Shown: positions 17,710 to 26,166 of the stretch, piece after piece
Numbering within the stretch: position 1 is the first letter of the stretch
Layout of the letters: every line of letters starts with the position of its first letter
The notes under the pieces: model-generated
The model's input: only the letters and a program-made list of their open reading frames with translations
The model's database searches: none
Told to the model about the DNA's origin: nothing
Translations under genes and position numbers: made by a program
Source: an uncultured Flavobacteriales bacterium
GTDB taxonomy: Bacteria; Bacteroidota; Bacteroidia; Flavobacteriales_D; Crocinitomicaceae
Length of the DNA stretch: 64,000 bases
NCBI GenBank assembly: GCA_913054135.1
Contig: CAJXJK010000011.1
Coordinates: forward strand, 1-64,000
Reading direction: 5' to 3'

Positions 17710-17984
17710 TGATAATTGATTTAGGAAATATCAACAGCCCACAAGAACTTCATCTTAAGCTCAAAACAGCTTTTCATTTTGGAGATGATTATGGGATGAA
17801 TTGGGAAAGCTTCATTGTGTTCTTAAAAGCTGAAGAAGACAATCTGCCGTATGAAGTCACTCTGCGAAATTGGAAAATATTAGAAAGAGATTTCCCCACT
17901 GATGCCGAATTATTCAAGGAAAAGATAGCTGATTTCAATAGAGATTCACTTGAAAGTGAAATAGGAATTGAGCAAGTATTCTAG
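17709..17984 (+). CDS. Barstar-like protein (ribonuclease inhibitor fold)
   Basis: A 91-residue protein resembling barstar, the intracellular inhibitor of barnase-type ribonucleases. The recognisable core is the N-terminal strand and helix (IDLGNINSPQELHLKLKTAF) followed by the family hallmark FGDDYGMNWESF, in which the second helix supplies inhibitory contacts. The size matches barstar (about 90 residues). It is translated by stop-start overlap with the M3 peptidase. No barnase-like or other toxin gene lies nearby, so the partner is unknown. It may be an orphan immunity protein or have another role. Confidence 0.8.
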   Translation: MIIDLGNINSPQELHLKLKTAFHFGDDYGMNWESFIVFLKAEEDNLPYEVTLRNWKILERDFPTDAELFKEKIADFNRDSLESEIGIEQVF

Positions 17985-17989
17985 GAGGT

Positions 17990-18019
17990 AAAAAAAAAGC
18001 CTCCAAAAAATGGAGGCTT
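17990..18019 (-). terminator. Rho-independent terminator of the 49-aa gene
   Basis: AAGCCTCCA (17997-18005) and TGGAGGCTT (18011-18019) form a perfect nine-pair stem with an A5 loop. The T run follows only on the minus strand (complement of 17991-17998). It therefore serves the small ORF at 18025-18174, five bases upstream, rather than the barstar-like gene. Confidence 0.88.
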
Positions 18020-18024
18020 GTGCG

Positions 18025-18174
18025 TTAATTTAAATTTAACTCAACTTTTGTTTTTTTAGACTTTAAGACTTCTAACGATTTTGAGAAGGCCAAGATGTTG
18101 TTGAGTGTCTCTTTACTCGGCGAGCTCTTCGTTTTATTTGATGTCAATACGTCTCCAGTGTAGATTTTTTGCAT
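18025..18174 (-). CDS. Unannotated small protein, 49 aa
   Basis: ATG at 18174 opens a 49-codon frame beginning MQKIYTGDVLTSNKTK and ending KKTKVELNLN. The stop TAA is at 18025-18027, and five bases later a perfect terminator hairpin for this strand begins. The protein is basic and hydrophilic, with one predicted amphipathic helix (KETLNNILAFSKSLEVL) and no membrane segment. The frame ending directly at a dedicated terminator is the main reason to believe in it. It lies downstream of the sigma-factor gene, separated by another terminator, so it should have its own promoter. I do not know its function. Confidence 0.7.
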   Translation of the reverse strand: MQKIYTGDVLTSNKTKSSPSKETLNNILAFSKSLEVLKSKKTKVELNLN

Positions 18175-18243
18175 AGGCAATACTATCGTTTTTAGGTTTA
18201 TTTATTAGGTAAACGCTATGAATTTCAACATATTGTGTAAAAG

Positions 18244-18278
18244 CAAAAAAAAATCCTGAATCGATTGAAAAAGGATTT
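18244..18278 (-). terminator. Rho-independent terminator after sigma-factor gene
   Basis: AAATCCT (18251-18257) pairs with AGGATTT (18272-18278), and the minus strand then runs into about nine T. It is the expected 3' end of the sigma-factor mRNA. Confidence 0.75.
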
Positions 18279-18304
18279 TAATGTAATGTATGTTTAAGTC
18301 TTAT

Positions 18305-18901
18305 CTACACTGTGATAGACACTTCATGCTTCTCTATTAATTTTCTCAAATTAATTAATGCATATCTCATTCTACCTAAAGCAGTATTAATGCTAATGTC
18401 GTTTTGCTCAGCAATATCCTTAAAACTCATCCCTTTAAAGATTCTGTTTTTAAGAACAGCTCTTTGCTCTTCTGGCAAGAACTCAACTAACCTAACAACA
18501 TCCGACTCAATTTGCTCTTTGATCATATCATCTTCAATGTTATTGTCAGTAAGACTTAAAACCGAAAAAATATTGAACTCTTCACTTTTTGAGCTAGACT
18601 CAGAAACCATTTTCATTTTCTTAGCCTTTCTAAAATGATCAATAACCAGATTATGTGAAATCGTTAGTACCCAAGGTAAAAATTTACCTTCTTCATTATA
18701 AGAACCATTTTTGAAAGTTCTAATAACCTTTATAAATACTTCTTGAAAAATATCATTCGCTAAATTTTCATTGCGAATTTTTGACATGATGTATCCAAAC
18801 ACTCTGTCTTTGTTTCTAAGTAATAAGATCTCAAATGATTTTTCGTCTCCAGAAAGGTAACTACGAATAAGTTCCTTATCAGTTAAATTTGCATTTCCCA
18901 T
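18305..18901 (-). CDS. RNA polymerase sigma factor, sigma-70 family (ECF type)
   Basis: A 198-residue alternative sigma factor. Region 2 spans about residues 22-95, including NLANDIFQEVFIKVIRTF and the -10 recognition segment FLPWVLTISHNLVIDHFRK. Region 4 (about 130-190) carries a helix-turn-helix (LPEEQRAVLKNRIFKGMSFKDIAEQNDISINTALGRMRYAL, in parts). Region 1.1 and region 3 are missing, as in ECF sigma factors. No anti-sigma gene is adjacent, so its control is not visible. Upstream lies the 400-bp gap before uvrA. Confidence 0.92.
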   Translation of the reverse strand: MGNANLTDKELIRSYLSGDEKSFEILLLRNKDRVFGYIMSKIRNENLANDIFQEVFIKVIRTFKNGSYNEEGKFLPWVLTISHNLVIDHFRKAKKMKMVSESSSKSEEFNIFSVLSLTDNNIEDDMIKEQIESDVVRLVEFLPEEQRAVLKNRIFKGMSFKDIAEQNDISINTALGRMRYALINLRKLIEKHEVSITV

Positions 18902-19301
18902 AATCTACTCTTTTAGCTTATTGCCCGTTCAGAACGTGCTTCAGCTGTTTTTATCATTTCTAATTCAAGAGTAAATTTTTAATCTATAGGCGTTTCAAAT
19001 TTTTACGTTAGTCCTCAAATATAAGGCAATTAGCATAGTTTTCAAAATTCTGTCAATTTAATTGGAGACAATTGAATGAACTGTGCTTCTGATTGAGTTA
19101 ACGGTATAATAATATCAAAAGGTTGGGTGCATAACTGATATTTTTTGATTTTATTTCATTTAGACACATTTAAAAACACTCATAAAACACTTGTATTCAA
19201 TCACTTTAACAGAACCAGAAAAGATTTCAAAGAAAAAATGATTTATCGCTTTTTTCAATTGGAGATTCACTAATTTTAATACCTCAAAGAGAGAACAACA
19301 T
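18902..19301. other. 400-bp intergenic region, divergent promoters
   Basis: No convincing gene is seen here. The region separates the divergently transcribed sigma-factor (minus) and uvrA (plus) genes and must hold both promoters. I found no palindrome resembling an SOS box, no RNA gene and no terminator. A minus-strand frame at 19160-19372 runs into uvrA antisense and is rejected. Confidence 0.6.
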
Positions 19302-22085
19302 ATGCCAAAACACAAAGTCATTGAAATTAAGGGAGCGAGAGTACACAATCTTAAAAATGTTGATGTCACCATTCCTCACAATGAATTTGTTGTCATAACA
19401 GGCTTATCCGGTTCAGGAAAGAGTTCACTCGCATTTGATACTTTGTTTGCAGAAGGTCAAAGAAGATATGTTGAATCACTTTCTTCATACGCTAGACAAT
19501 TCTTAGGTAGATTAGATAAACCTGATGTTGATTATATCAAAGGTATTTCGCCTGCTATTGCCATTGAACAAAAAGTTATCTCTAATAATCCCAGATCAAC
19601 AGTTGGTACAGTGACTGAGATTTATGATTATTTCAAAGTTCTTTTTGCTCGAATCGGAAAAACCTACTCGCCAATTTCAGGAAATGAGGTCAAAAAACAT
19701 TCGGTGACAGATGTCATTGAACATGTTAAAACCTTTGATGAATCTGAAAGATATATGGTTTTGGCTCCCTGGCGTTTGAAGGACGACAGGCCAAGTGACA
19801 AGGCAGCAGAAATGTTGAGCTCACAAGGTTTTACCAAAGTATTCATCAAAGGTGAAGCTCATGATCTTGACGGATTTGATATTAAAAATTATAAAAAAGG
19901 TGAAAGCTTCATAATAGTAGACAGATTGAGTCATGTTGCTGAAGATGATGACTATTATTCACGAATTGGTGATTCAATACAAACGGGCTTTTACGAAGGA
20001 TTTGGTGACTGCATCATCTATCGATTGAAAGATGAATCATTCAAAGATTTTTCATCAAGGTTTGAATTAGATGGTCAAGTCTTTATTGAGCCTTCAATCA
20101 ATTTTTTTACTTTCAATAATCCTTACGGCGCATGTAAAACATGCGAGGGATATGGTTCTACCATTGGAATTGACCCTAACTTGGTGATTCCTGACAAGAC
20201 ATTAAGCCTATTTGAAGATGCCATTGCTCCTTGGCGAGGCGAAAAAATGTCTGAATGGAAACATGATTTTGTTGCGAATGCAGCTTCAGCTGACTTCCCT
20301 ATCCATAGACCAATTGCTGACCTAACAGAAGCCGAATGGGATTTACTTTGGGATGGTAATTCATCTCTGAGAGGGCTATCAACCTTCTTTGAATTCTTGC
20401 AATCTAAATCATACAAGATTCATTACAGAATCATGCTATCAAGATATAGAGGTAAAACTCTGTGTCCAGATTGCAAAGGAACTAGATTAAGGAAAGAGAC
20501 GAATAATGTAAAAATTGACGGTCATCATCTTTCTGAATTAATGTTGTTGCCTGTTGACGAATTAAATGAGTTATTCAAAACTATCAAATTGGATAACCAT
20601 CAAAAAGAAATTGCTGAAAGGCTTATACTCGAAATTGAAAATAGAATTGGATATCTTAATGAAGTTGGTTTAGGTTATTTAACACTTAACAGACAATCAG
20701 CCACTTTATCAGGAGGAGAATCACAAAGAATAAATCTTGCCACATCTTTGGGATCTTCATTGGTTGGATCAATGTACATTCTTGATGAACCAAGTATTGG
20801 GCTACATCCAAGAGACACAGAAAGACTGATAGGAGTTTTAAATAGACTTAAAGCTGTTGGTAATACAGTAATTGTCGTTGAACATGAAGAAGATGTGATG
20901 CGCGCCGCAGATCAAATTATAGATATCGGACCAAAGGCCGGAATTTTTGGAGGAGAAATTGTTTTTCAAGGAAAACACAAAGATTTGCTGAAGGCCAAGA
21001 ATAGTTTAACGGCAGATTACTTGACTCAGAAAATAGAAATCCCTACTCCAGCTAAAAGAAGAAAGCTGAATTCATTTCTCAACTTGAAAGGGATGAGAGA
21101 AAATAATTTAAAAAATGTTGACTTAAAAATCCCTCTAAATGGATTAGTAGCCATTTCAGGTGTTTCGGGTTCAGGAAAATCAACTATTGTAAAGCAAATA
21201 CTGTATCCTTCGCTTTTAAAGGTCTTAGGTAAGTCTTCAAATAAAATTGGTGACTTTGATGGATTAGAAGGTGATGTTAAAAGAATTGAGGAAGTTGAAA
21301 TGGTTGATCAAAATCCAATCGGAAGATCTTCACGTTCAAATCCTGCGACATATGTAAAAGCGTTTGATTACATCAGAGATTTATTTTCTAAGCAACAGCT
21401 TTCTAAAATGAGAGGCTACAAATCAGGTTTCTTTAGTTATAACGTAACGGGAGGAAGATGTGAAACTTGCAAAGGTGAAGGCGACATTACCATTTCAATG
21501 CAATTTATGGCAGATGTGAAATTGCAATGTGAAGAATGCCGTGGTGAACGTTATTCTCAAGAATGCCTTGAAGTGACTTATAAGGACAAGACGATTTCAG
21601 ATGTTTTAAATATGTCGATTGAAGAAGCAATTGAATTCTTTAAGCAGCCTTCAGGGCCTGAAGCTAGAATTATTGAAAGAATCCAACCGCTTTACGATTT
21701 GGGATTAGGTTATTTGACCTTAGGACAATCATCAAGCACTATGAGTGGTGGAGAAGCACAAAGGGTTAAGCTAGCCTCTTTTCTAAATAAAGGCCAAAAG
21801 AAACAGACTCCTACTCTATTTATTTTTGATGAACCAACCACAGGTCTTCACTTTCATGACATTGATAAATTAATTATCGCTTTTCAAGAATTAATTAAAT
21901 TAGGGCATAGTGTTTTGGTTATTGAACATAATATGGATGTACTCAAATGTGCAGATTGGATTATTGACATAGGACCTGAAGGAGGAAAGAAAGGTGGAAA
22001 CGTATTGGCTGAAGGAACTCCGGAAGAGTTACTCAAGAACAAAAAATCATACACAGCTAAGTATTTAGCTGAAAAACTGAATTAA
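19302..22085 (+). CDS. uvrA: Excinuclease ABC subunit A
   Basis: The damage-recognition ATPase of nucleotide excision repair, acting as a dimer with UvrB. The 927 residues contain two ABC modules. The first Walker A is GLSGSGKS at 34-41, with ABC signature LSGGESQR. The second Walker A is GVSGSGKS, with MSGGEAQR. Zinc-binding cysteine pairs are visible at CKTCEGYG with CPDCKGTR, and at CETCKGEG with CEECRGER. The UvrB-interaction region lies between. It starts at ATG 19302. The next gene follows 1 bp after the stop, suggesting an operon. Confidence 0.98.
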   Translation: MPKHKVIEIKGARVHNLKNVDVTIPHNEFVVITGLSGSGKSSLAFDTLFAEGQRRYVESLSSYARQFLGRLDKPDVDYIKGISPAIAIEQKVISNNPRSTVGTVTEIYDYFKVLFARIGKTYSPISGNEVKKHSVTDVIEHVKTFDESERYMVLAPWRLKDDRPSDKAAEMLSSQGFTKVFIKGEAHDLDGFDIKNYKKGESFIIVDRLSHVAEDDDYYSRIGDSIQTGFYEGFGDCIIYRLKDESFKDFSSRFELDGQVFIEPSINFFTFNNPYGACKTCEGYGSTIGIDPNLVIPDKTLSLFEDAIAPWRGEKMSEWKHDFVANAASADFPIHRPIADLTEAEWDLLWDGNSSLRGLSTFFEFLQSKSYKIHYRIMLSRYRGKTLCPDCKGTRLRKETNNVKIDGHHLSELMLLPVDELNELFKTIKLDNHQKEIAERLILEIENRIGYLNEVGLGYLTLNRQSATLSGGESQRINLATSLGSSLVGSMYILDEPSIGLHPRDTERLIGVLNRLKAVGNTVIVVEHEEDVMRAADQIIDIGPKAGIFGGEIVFQGKHKDLLKAKNSLTADYLTQKIEIPTPAKRRKLNSFLNLKGMRENNLKNVDLKIPLNGLVAISGVSGSGKSTIVKQILYPSLLKVLGKSSNKIGDFDGLEGDVKRIEEVEMVDQNPIGRSSRSNPATYVKAFDYIRDLFSKQQLSKMRGYKSGFFSYNVTGGRCETCKGEGDITISMQFMADVKLQCEECRGERYSQECLEVTYKDKTISDVLNMSIEEAIEFFKQPSGPEARIIERIQPLYDLGLGYLTLGQSSSTMSGGEAQRVKLASFLNKGQKKQTPTLFIFDEPTTGLHFHDIDKLIIAFQELIKLGHSVLVIEHNMDVLKCADWIIDIGPEGGKKGGNVLAEGTPEELLKNKKSYTAKYLAEKLN

Positions 22086-22086
22086 G

Positions 22087-22533
22087 ATGGAATATAAAAC
22101 TAAACAGGTTGGATGGGTGATAATTGGCCTAATTGTAGGAATTGCGATAACCCTCACAATTATTAGCTTCATTCTAGAAGGAACAAGCCAAGAGTTTACA
22201 AGAGCCACAATCATATTTATGACAGTCTTTGCATTGCTCCCTTTCTTGTTCGGGAGTCTTCAGACAACAGTAAACGATAAAGACATTGTGATAAAATTTG
22301 GTATTGGATTAATTAAGAAAACCATTCCATTAGATACAGTTAAAGGCATGGAAGTGGTTAAAAACAAATTCATTTATGGATGGGGAATTAGATTCACACC
22401 TCACGGATGGCTCTGGAACATAGCTGGATATGACGCGGTAGAGTTTGAAATTGAAGGTGTCAAGAAAAAATTCAGATTGGGATGTAAAGATCCTAAAGAA
22501 ATGATCAAGGCTATTAAAAAGAGAAAGAAGTAA
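22087..22533 (+). CDS. Small membrane protein with PH-like domain
   Basis: A 148-residue protein with two transmembrane helices (about 10-30 and 41-61), followed by a compact cytoplasmic beta domain (residues 62-148). This order, with phrases such as KDIVIKFGIGLIKKTIPLDTVKGMEV, resembles bacterial PH (bPH) domain proteins. It ends in a basic KKRKK tail. The ATG sits one base after the uvrA stop, so it is probably co-transcribed with uvrA, although no repair function is implied. The family call is tentative. Confidence 0.65.
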   Translation: MEYKTKQVGWVIIGLIVGIAITLTIISFILEGTSQEFTRATIIFMTVFALLPFLFGSLQTTVNDKDIVIKFGIGLIKKTIPLDTVKGMEVVKNKFIYGWGIRFTPHGWLWNIAGYDAVEFEIEGVKKKFRLGCKDPKEMIKAIKKRKK

Positions 22534-22575
22534 CTAATTGAAAAAATTTGGTTTTAAATTTGCAGAATAGTTTTC

Positions 22576-23013
22576 ATGAAATCAATTTTTCTTCTCATAG
22601 CGCTCGTCTCAGTTTCAATTTTTAGCCTTGCTCAAAAGGATAAAGAATCATTCATTAACTCCCTTGAAAAAGACACAGCTGTCGCATTTAGAGGAACAGC
22701 ACCTGATTATTACGATCCCTCAGTAATTATAAAATATACAGGTGAAGCCAAACAGTTTTTTAATGAGTTAGTAGCCATGCATGCCACTGACCCAAACGCA
22801 GTAGAGAGAAGTCCTAAAACCATATATATTCCCCAAACAAACCGGCCATTTTGGGTTTACGGAGAATACAGTGTTTACGGAAACATCCAACAAAAAGAGG
22901 GTTATGCCATAATTGAGGTTTGGTATTCAGCCTACAACCGACCAGGTAATCATGTAATGAGCTCTGCCCCATCAGTTTACCAAAAAGTCATAAACAGACT
23001 TCTCGCAAAGTAA
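22576..23013 (+). CDS. Secreted hypothetical protein, 145 aa
   Basis: A 145-residue protein with an N-terminal signal peptide (MKSIFLLIALVSVSIFSLAQ). The mature part is one small domain with many aromatic residues (RPFWVYGEYSVYGNIQ, EVWYSAYNRPGNHVM). No cysteine is conserved and no known motif is present. TAAATTTG at 22555-22562 matches the -7 promoter element and may drive it. It is probably periplasmic, and I do not recognise the family. Confidence 0.65.
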   Translation: MKSIFLLIALVSVSIFSLAQKDKESFINSLEKDTAVAFRGTAPDYYDPSVIIKYTGEAKQFFNELVAMHATDPNAVERSPKTIYIPQTNRPFWVYGEYSVYGNIQQKEGYAIIEVWYSAYNRPGNHVMSSAPSVYQKVINRLLAK

Positions 23014-23113
23014 TTCATTACTCAGTTCCATTTTTTTGAACTAAAAATTAATTGAGTTGTATGGAATCTTGATTCCATTTGCATCAAATGGTTGTTACTT
23101 ATAAATTGGCGCT

Positions 23114-24082
23114 ATGAAAACTCTTTTATCCTTTTTAATACTTTCATCATTTACATCTTTTGCGGGCAGACATCAGGTATTGAATCCTGTTATTGAAAAT
23201 GCAAGTCAAAAGTTAGCAGTCGTTCTTTTTACAGAACATGAAGTCACTGAAGAGATGCGAGTCGCATGTCATTTGCTTTATGCCGAAGCCCTTGTGAGAT
23301 CAAAAAACACTGATCATCTATCTACCACTCAAAAGTTAAATCGAGAGAAAATGTGTGATCTCTTACATTACTACGCATTGCGAGGAGAGTATCCTAAGAA
23401 TTATGATTACCCAGGTGAAAGAGCACCATGCTTCATAGATAAGGATGGCACCATTTGCGCAGTAGGCTATTTAATTGAACAAACTGAAGGTTTAGAGGTT
23501 GCCAATGAGATAAACGCAAGCTATCAATATGCTGACATTTATGAAATGGATCAAGATTTCATTGAGGCTTGGGCTTTTGAAAATGGACTAACACTTGAAG
23601 AAGTTGCCATCATTCAACCAACCTATGATTGGATAACCCCCTATGAAAAAAAGACTCATGTTGAATTAATCTCCTCACTGAGACCAGCTGCCCAATTCTT
23701 TCTCGGGGTACAATTAATGAGATACAAAGAACGTTGGGGAGGCCGAAAAACTAGTTTGACAGGCTGGGGATTGGCTTTTGAATTTTTAAAGAACGGAGAT
23801 TTTGCCACTGGCGCGAGAGGGCTAGTCGCCTTTGGAAATAATAAGTTTATTCGTCCTTACACTGCCTTGAACACAGACTATTTCTTGATTAAGAACAGAG
23901 GAGGCGGATTGAATATCACCCCAGAAGCAGGACTTATTTCACGAATTAGGCTAAATAACTACTTAAAATTGTCTGCTCATCTTTCATATGGATATCACGC
24001 CACACTCATCAATAAAGACAATTACACACCAAACCGACATGACATTTCATTAGGAGTTGGTATTAGTTGTCGTTGGTGGTAA
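23114..24082 (+). CDS. Exported two-domain protein, probable outer-membrane C-terminus
   Basis: A 322-residue protein with a short signal peptide (MKTLLSFLILSSFTSFAG). Residues 50-165 form a helical domain with the phrase APCFIDKDGTICAVGYLIEQT and paired cysteines at CHLL, CDLL, PCF and ICAV. I have the impression that such a domain recurs in exported proteins of Bacteroidota and Myxococcota. Residues 175-322 consist of alternating beta strands and end RWW, as expected for a small outer-membrane barrel. The function is unknown and the fusion is unusual. It is a single gene on its strand before proC, which has its own promoter motif. Confidence 0.65.
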   Translation: MKTLLSFLILSSFTSFAGRHQVLNPVIENASQKLAVVLFTEHEVTEEMRVACHLLYAEALVRSKNTDHLSTTQKLNREKMCDLLHYYALRGEYPKNYDYPGERAPCFIDKDGTICAVGYLIEQTEGLEVANEINASYQYADIYEMDQDFIEAWAFENGLTLEEVAIIQPTYDWITPYEKKTHVELISSLRPAAQFFLGVQLMRYKERWGGRKTSLTGWGLAFEFLKNGDFATGARGLVAFGNNKFIRPYTALNTDYFLIKNRGGGLNITPEAGLISRIRLNNYLKLSAHLSYGYHATLINKDNYTPNRHDISLGVGISCRWW

Positions 24083-24098
24083 ACATTTGCTATTTTTG
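24067..24098 (+). promoter_or_regulatory. Putative proC promoter (TTG-21-TAnnTTTG)
   Basis: TATTTTTG (24091-24098) matches the Bacteroidota -7 element TAnnTTTG. A TTG at 24067-24069 lies 21 bp upstream, where the -33 element is expected. The ATG of proC is at 24116, leaving a short leader. The motif overlaps the 3' end of the upstream gene. Confidence 0.45.
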
Positions 24099-24115
24099 CG
24101 CTCAAAATCAAGCAA

Positions 24116-24904
24116 ATGAGCGATTTAAAGACAGCAATAATTGGAGGTGGAAACCTAGGTCAGTCAATAGTAAACGGTTTACTTTCTAATCCGAAAGTGA
24201 ATTCAAATGACCTCACGGTTACGAGAAGAAAGCTCGAACAAATTCAGTACTTATCTGATAAGGGCGTGAATTTAACTTCTGATAATAAGGAGGCCGTAAG
24301 AAATTCTAAAATCGTCATTCTTGCCGTTAAGCCCTACAATCTAGAAGGCATTTGCAATGAAATTAAATCAACCTTAATTAGTGATCATCATATCATAGTC
24401 TCAACGGCTAGCGGAGCTTCAATTGAAGAATTAAAAGGCTACTTGGGTGACGATATTGTTATTTACAGAGCAATGCCAAATACAGCTGCAGATGTAAAAG
24501 AATCAGTGAGCTGTATTTGCGGAGAAGAAAATGATGAGGCCTATAAATTGGTTGAAATGCTGTTCAATAGTTGTGGAACTACAATCAGAATTAATGAAAA
24601 CTTGATGGAAGCCGCTACAGTGCTAGGAGCGTGCGGAATTGCGTTTGTCTTGAGATTCATGAGAGCCATGGTTCAAGGCGGAATTCAAATTGGATTTGAC
24701 GCAAAAACTGCTGAAGCAATCGTAAATCAAACGGTGAAGGGAGCTGCCCAGCTATTGACCGAAAACGGAAACCATGCAGAAGCTGAAATTGATAAGGTGA
24801 CTACTCCCAAAGGATGCACTATTGCTGGTTTGAATGAAATGGAGCACAATGGATTCTCTTCTTCATTGATAAAAGGAATCGTCACTTCTTTTGAAGAGAT
24901 TTAA
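24116..24904 (+). CDS. proC: Pyrroline-5-carboxylate reductase
   Basis: Catalyses the last step of proline synthesis, reducing pyrroline-5-carboxylate with NAD(P)H. The 262 residues have an N-terminal Rossmann fold with IIGGGNLGQSI (8-18), AVKPYN and RAMPNTA (family signature). The C-terminal dimerisation domain has TTPKGCTIAGLNEME, a variant of the usual PGGTT segment (here PKGCT). Length matches the family. It stands alone on its strand. Confidence 0.95.
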   Translation: MSDLKTAIIGGGNLGQSIVNGLLSNPKVNSNDLTVTRRKLEQIQYLSDKGVNLTSDNKEAVRNSKIVILAVKPYNLEGICNEIKSTLISDHHIIVSTASGASIEELKGYLGDDIVIYRAMPNTAADVKESVSCICGEENDEAYKLVEMLFNSCGTTIRINENLMEAATVLGACGIAFVLRFMRAMVQGGIQIGFDAKTAEAIVNQTVKGAAQLLTENGNHAEAEIDKVTTPKGCTIAGLNEMEHNGFSSSLIKGIVTSFEEI

Positions 24905-24932
24905 ATAGGATCTATTGTCTACACCTTACACT

Positions 24933-25319
24933 TTATCCGGGCAATCCATTAAAGTCTCCAATATCTTTTAAGATGCCGGCACCCTTCAACCAAAAATTGG
25001 TGAAGATGACAACGGTGAAGATTAAGTAGATTATTAAGATAGAGATTAAGTAGCCCCATCTAAAAGCTTCGAAATCAAGGATAATTATTGAAAGTACGTG
25101 AGTGGCTAGCCCTATCAACAAATACAATGGAGTTCTTTTTCTTAGACTAGATATTTCAGTCTTTACATCATTTAGCTTCGTTTGTGTCGCTTTTTTATTG
25201 ATGAAATTGAGTTGCTTTAGATATTTTGACTGGATGATTGCCACAAAGGTTATATAAACAGCAGCAGCAATGACCAATGCCAGTGATTCCATTTCATTCT
25301 CAAGGAAAGTCCAAGTCAT
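24933..25319 (-). CDS. Membrane protein of unknown function, 128 aa
   Basis: A 128-residue protein with about three transmembrane helices (residues 11-28, 65-84 and 91-111). A charged segment (NKKATQTKLNDVKTEISSLRKRT) lies between the first and second. No family is recognised. It is followed by a short tail ending in GLPG. It is transcribed opposite to proC, with convergent ends 28 bp apart. The DUF4294 gene lies 60 bp upstream on the same strand. Confidence 0.6.
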   Translation of the reverse strand: MTWTFLENEMESLALVIAAAVYITFVAIIQSKYLKQLNFINKKATQTKLNDVKTEISSLRKRTPLYLLIGLATHVLSIIILDFEAFRWGYLISILIIYLIFTVVIFTNFWLKGAGILKDIGDFNGLPG

Positions 25320-25379
25320 TCTAAATCTTTATAGATGCGAGATAATGGATGAAAGATGCACTACACGAAATAAAGAAAA

Positions 25380-26075
25380 CTACTTCTTATCTGCCTTTTT
25401 CTTTTTCTTACACTTTTTGCGATTCTCTCTGATTCTCTTCTTATTCTCCTTCACTCGCTTTTTGTAGGCTTTTTGATTTTCTTTGTATTGCTCTTTGTCA
25501 ACCCTAACCACTTCATCTTTAAACGGAATGATACCCGACTCAATGTCTTGAATCACATGCTCTGCAATTTTATCTTCTCCTTTAGGGTCATATGAAATTT
25601 TAGTGTCTTGATCCCAGATTTTCCCCATTACGTTAAAAACAGTCGCATTCTTTTTCCCTCTATACTTTGAGGCTATTTGATGTACACTCATCCCTGTTTC
25701 CCTATGAACTAGTTTCATTAACATTTTCCCTTCTGAAGTGTAAAGGTTTAGGAAAACATACTTAAAATCCTCTTTTAAAGATTGATATGCCTTTTTATAA
25801 AATTTCTTTTTCTTACGTTTCTTATTGATTTCATCAGAATCTTCTTCTAACTCATATAATACATCCGAAGCATATAAGGCATAGGGATAAACCTTCACAA
25901 TCATTCTTTTGTACCTCTTGTACTGTTTCATGTAATCCTTGCTGTAAATTGGCACAGGATTAGATTCGTACATTTTTAAGCTATCAGGGTGATCTGAAGG
26001 AATAACAAATTGGCTAAACCCGCTTGAAGCGATTAGCACAAAGAAGATTAATATGTGAGTTTTAAGTGTATTCAT
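25380..26075 (-). CDS. DUF4294 domain-containing exported protein
   Basis: A 231-residue protein with a signal peptide (MNTLKTHILIFFVLIASSGFS) and a DUF4294 domain. That domain is recognised by YKRYKRMIVKVYPYALYA, LVHRETGMSVHQIASKYRGK and the phrase NVMGKIWDQDTKISYDPKGED. The C-terminus is extremely basic, with many Lys/Arg (KKRVKENKKRIRENRKKCKK). DUF4294 is found in Bacteroidota and its function is unknown. The basic tail in an exported protein could bind anionic envelope components, which is an inference. Confidence 0.85.
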   Translation of the reverse strand: MNTLKTHILIFFVLIASSGFSQFVIPSDHPDSLKMYESNPVPIYSKDYMKQYKRYKRMIVKVYPYALYASDVLYELEEDSDEINKKRKKKKFYKKAYQSLKEDFKYVFLNLYTSEGKMLMKLVHRETGMSVHQIASKYRGKKNATVFNVMGKIWDQDTKISYDPKGEDKIAEHVIQDIESGIIPFKDEVVRVDKEQYKENQKAYKKRVKENKKRIRENRKKCKKKKKADKK

Positions 26076-26166
26076 TAGCTATTATGAAGCAACTTCTATA
26101 CCAAAAGATACGAAATTTTTACTTAATTGTTGTACTTTGGTCCTAACTAATTATGACATCAGTCCT

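Noticed and set aside
19160-19372. 70-residue minus-strand frame across the uvrA start
   Set aside because: It overlaps the first part of uvrA in antisense, and the translation has no motif.
26137-26166. TTG at 26137 as start of the lipoprotein gene
   Set aside because: It would place ten residues before the signal sequence. ATG 26167 gives a proper lipoprotein signal.
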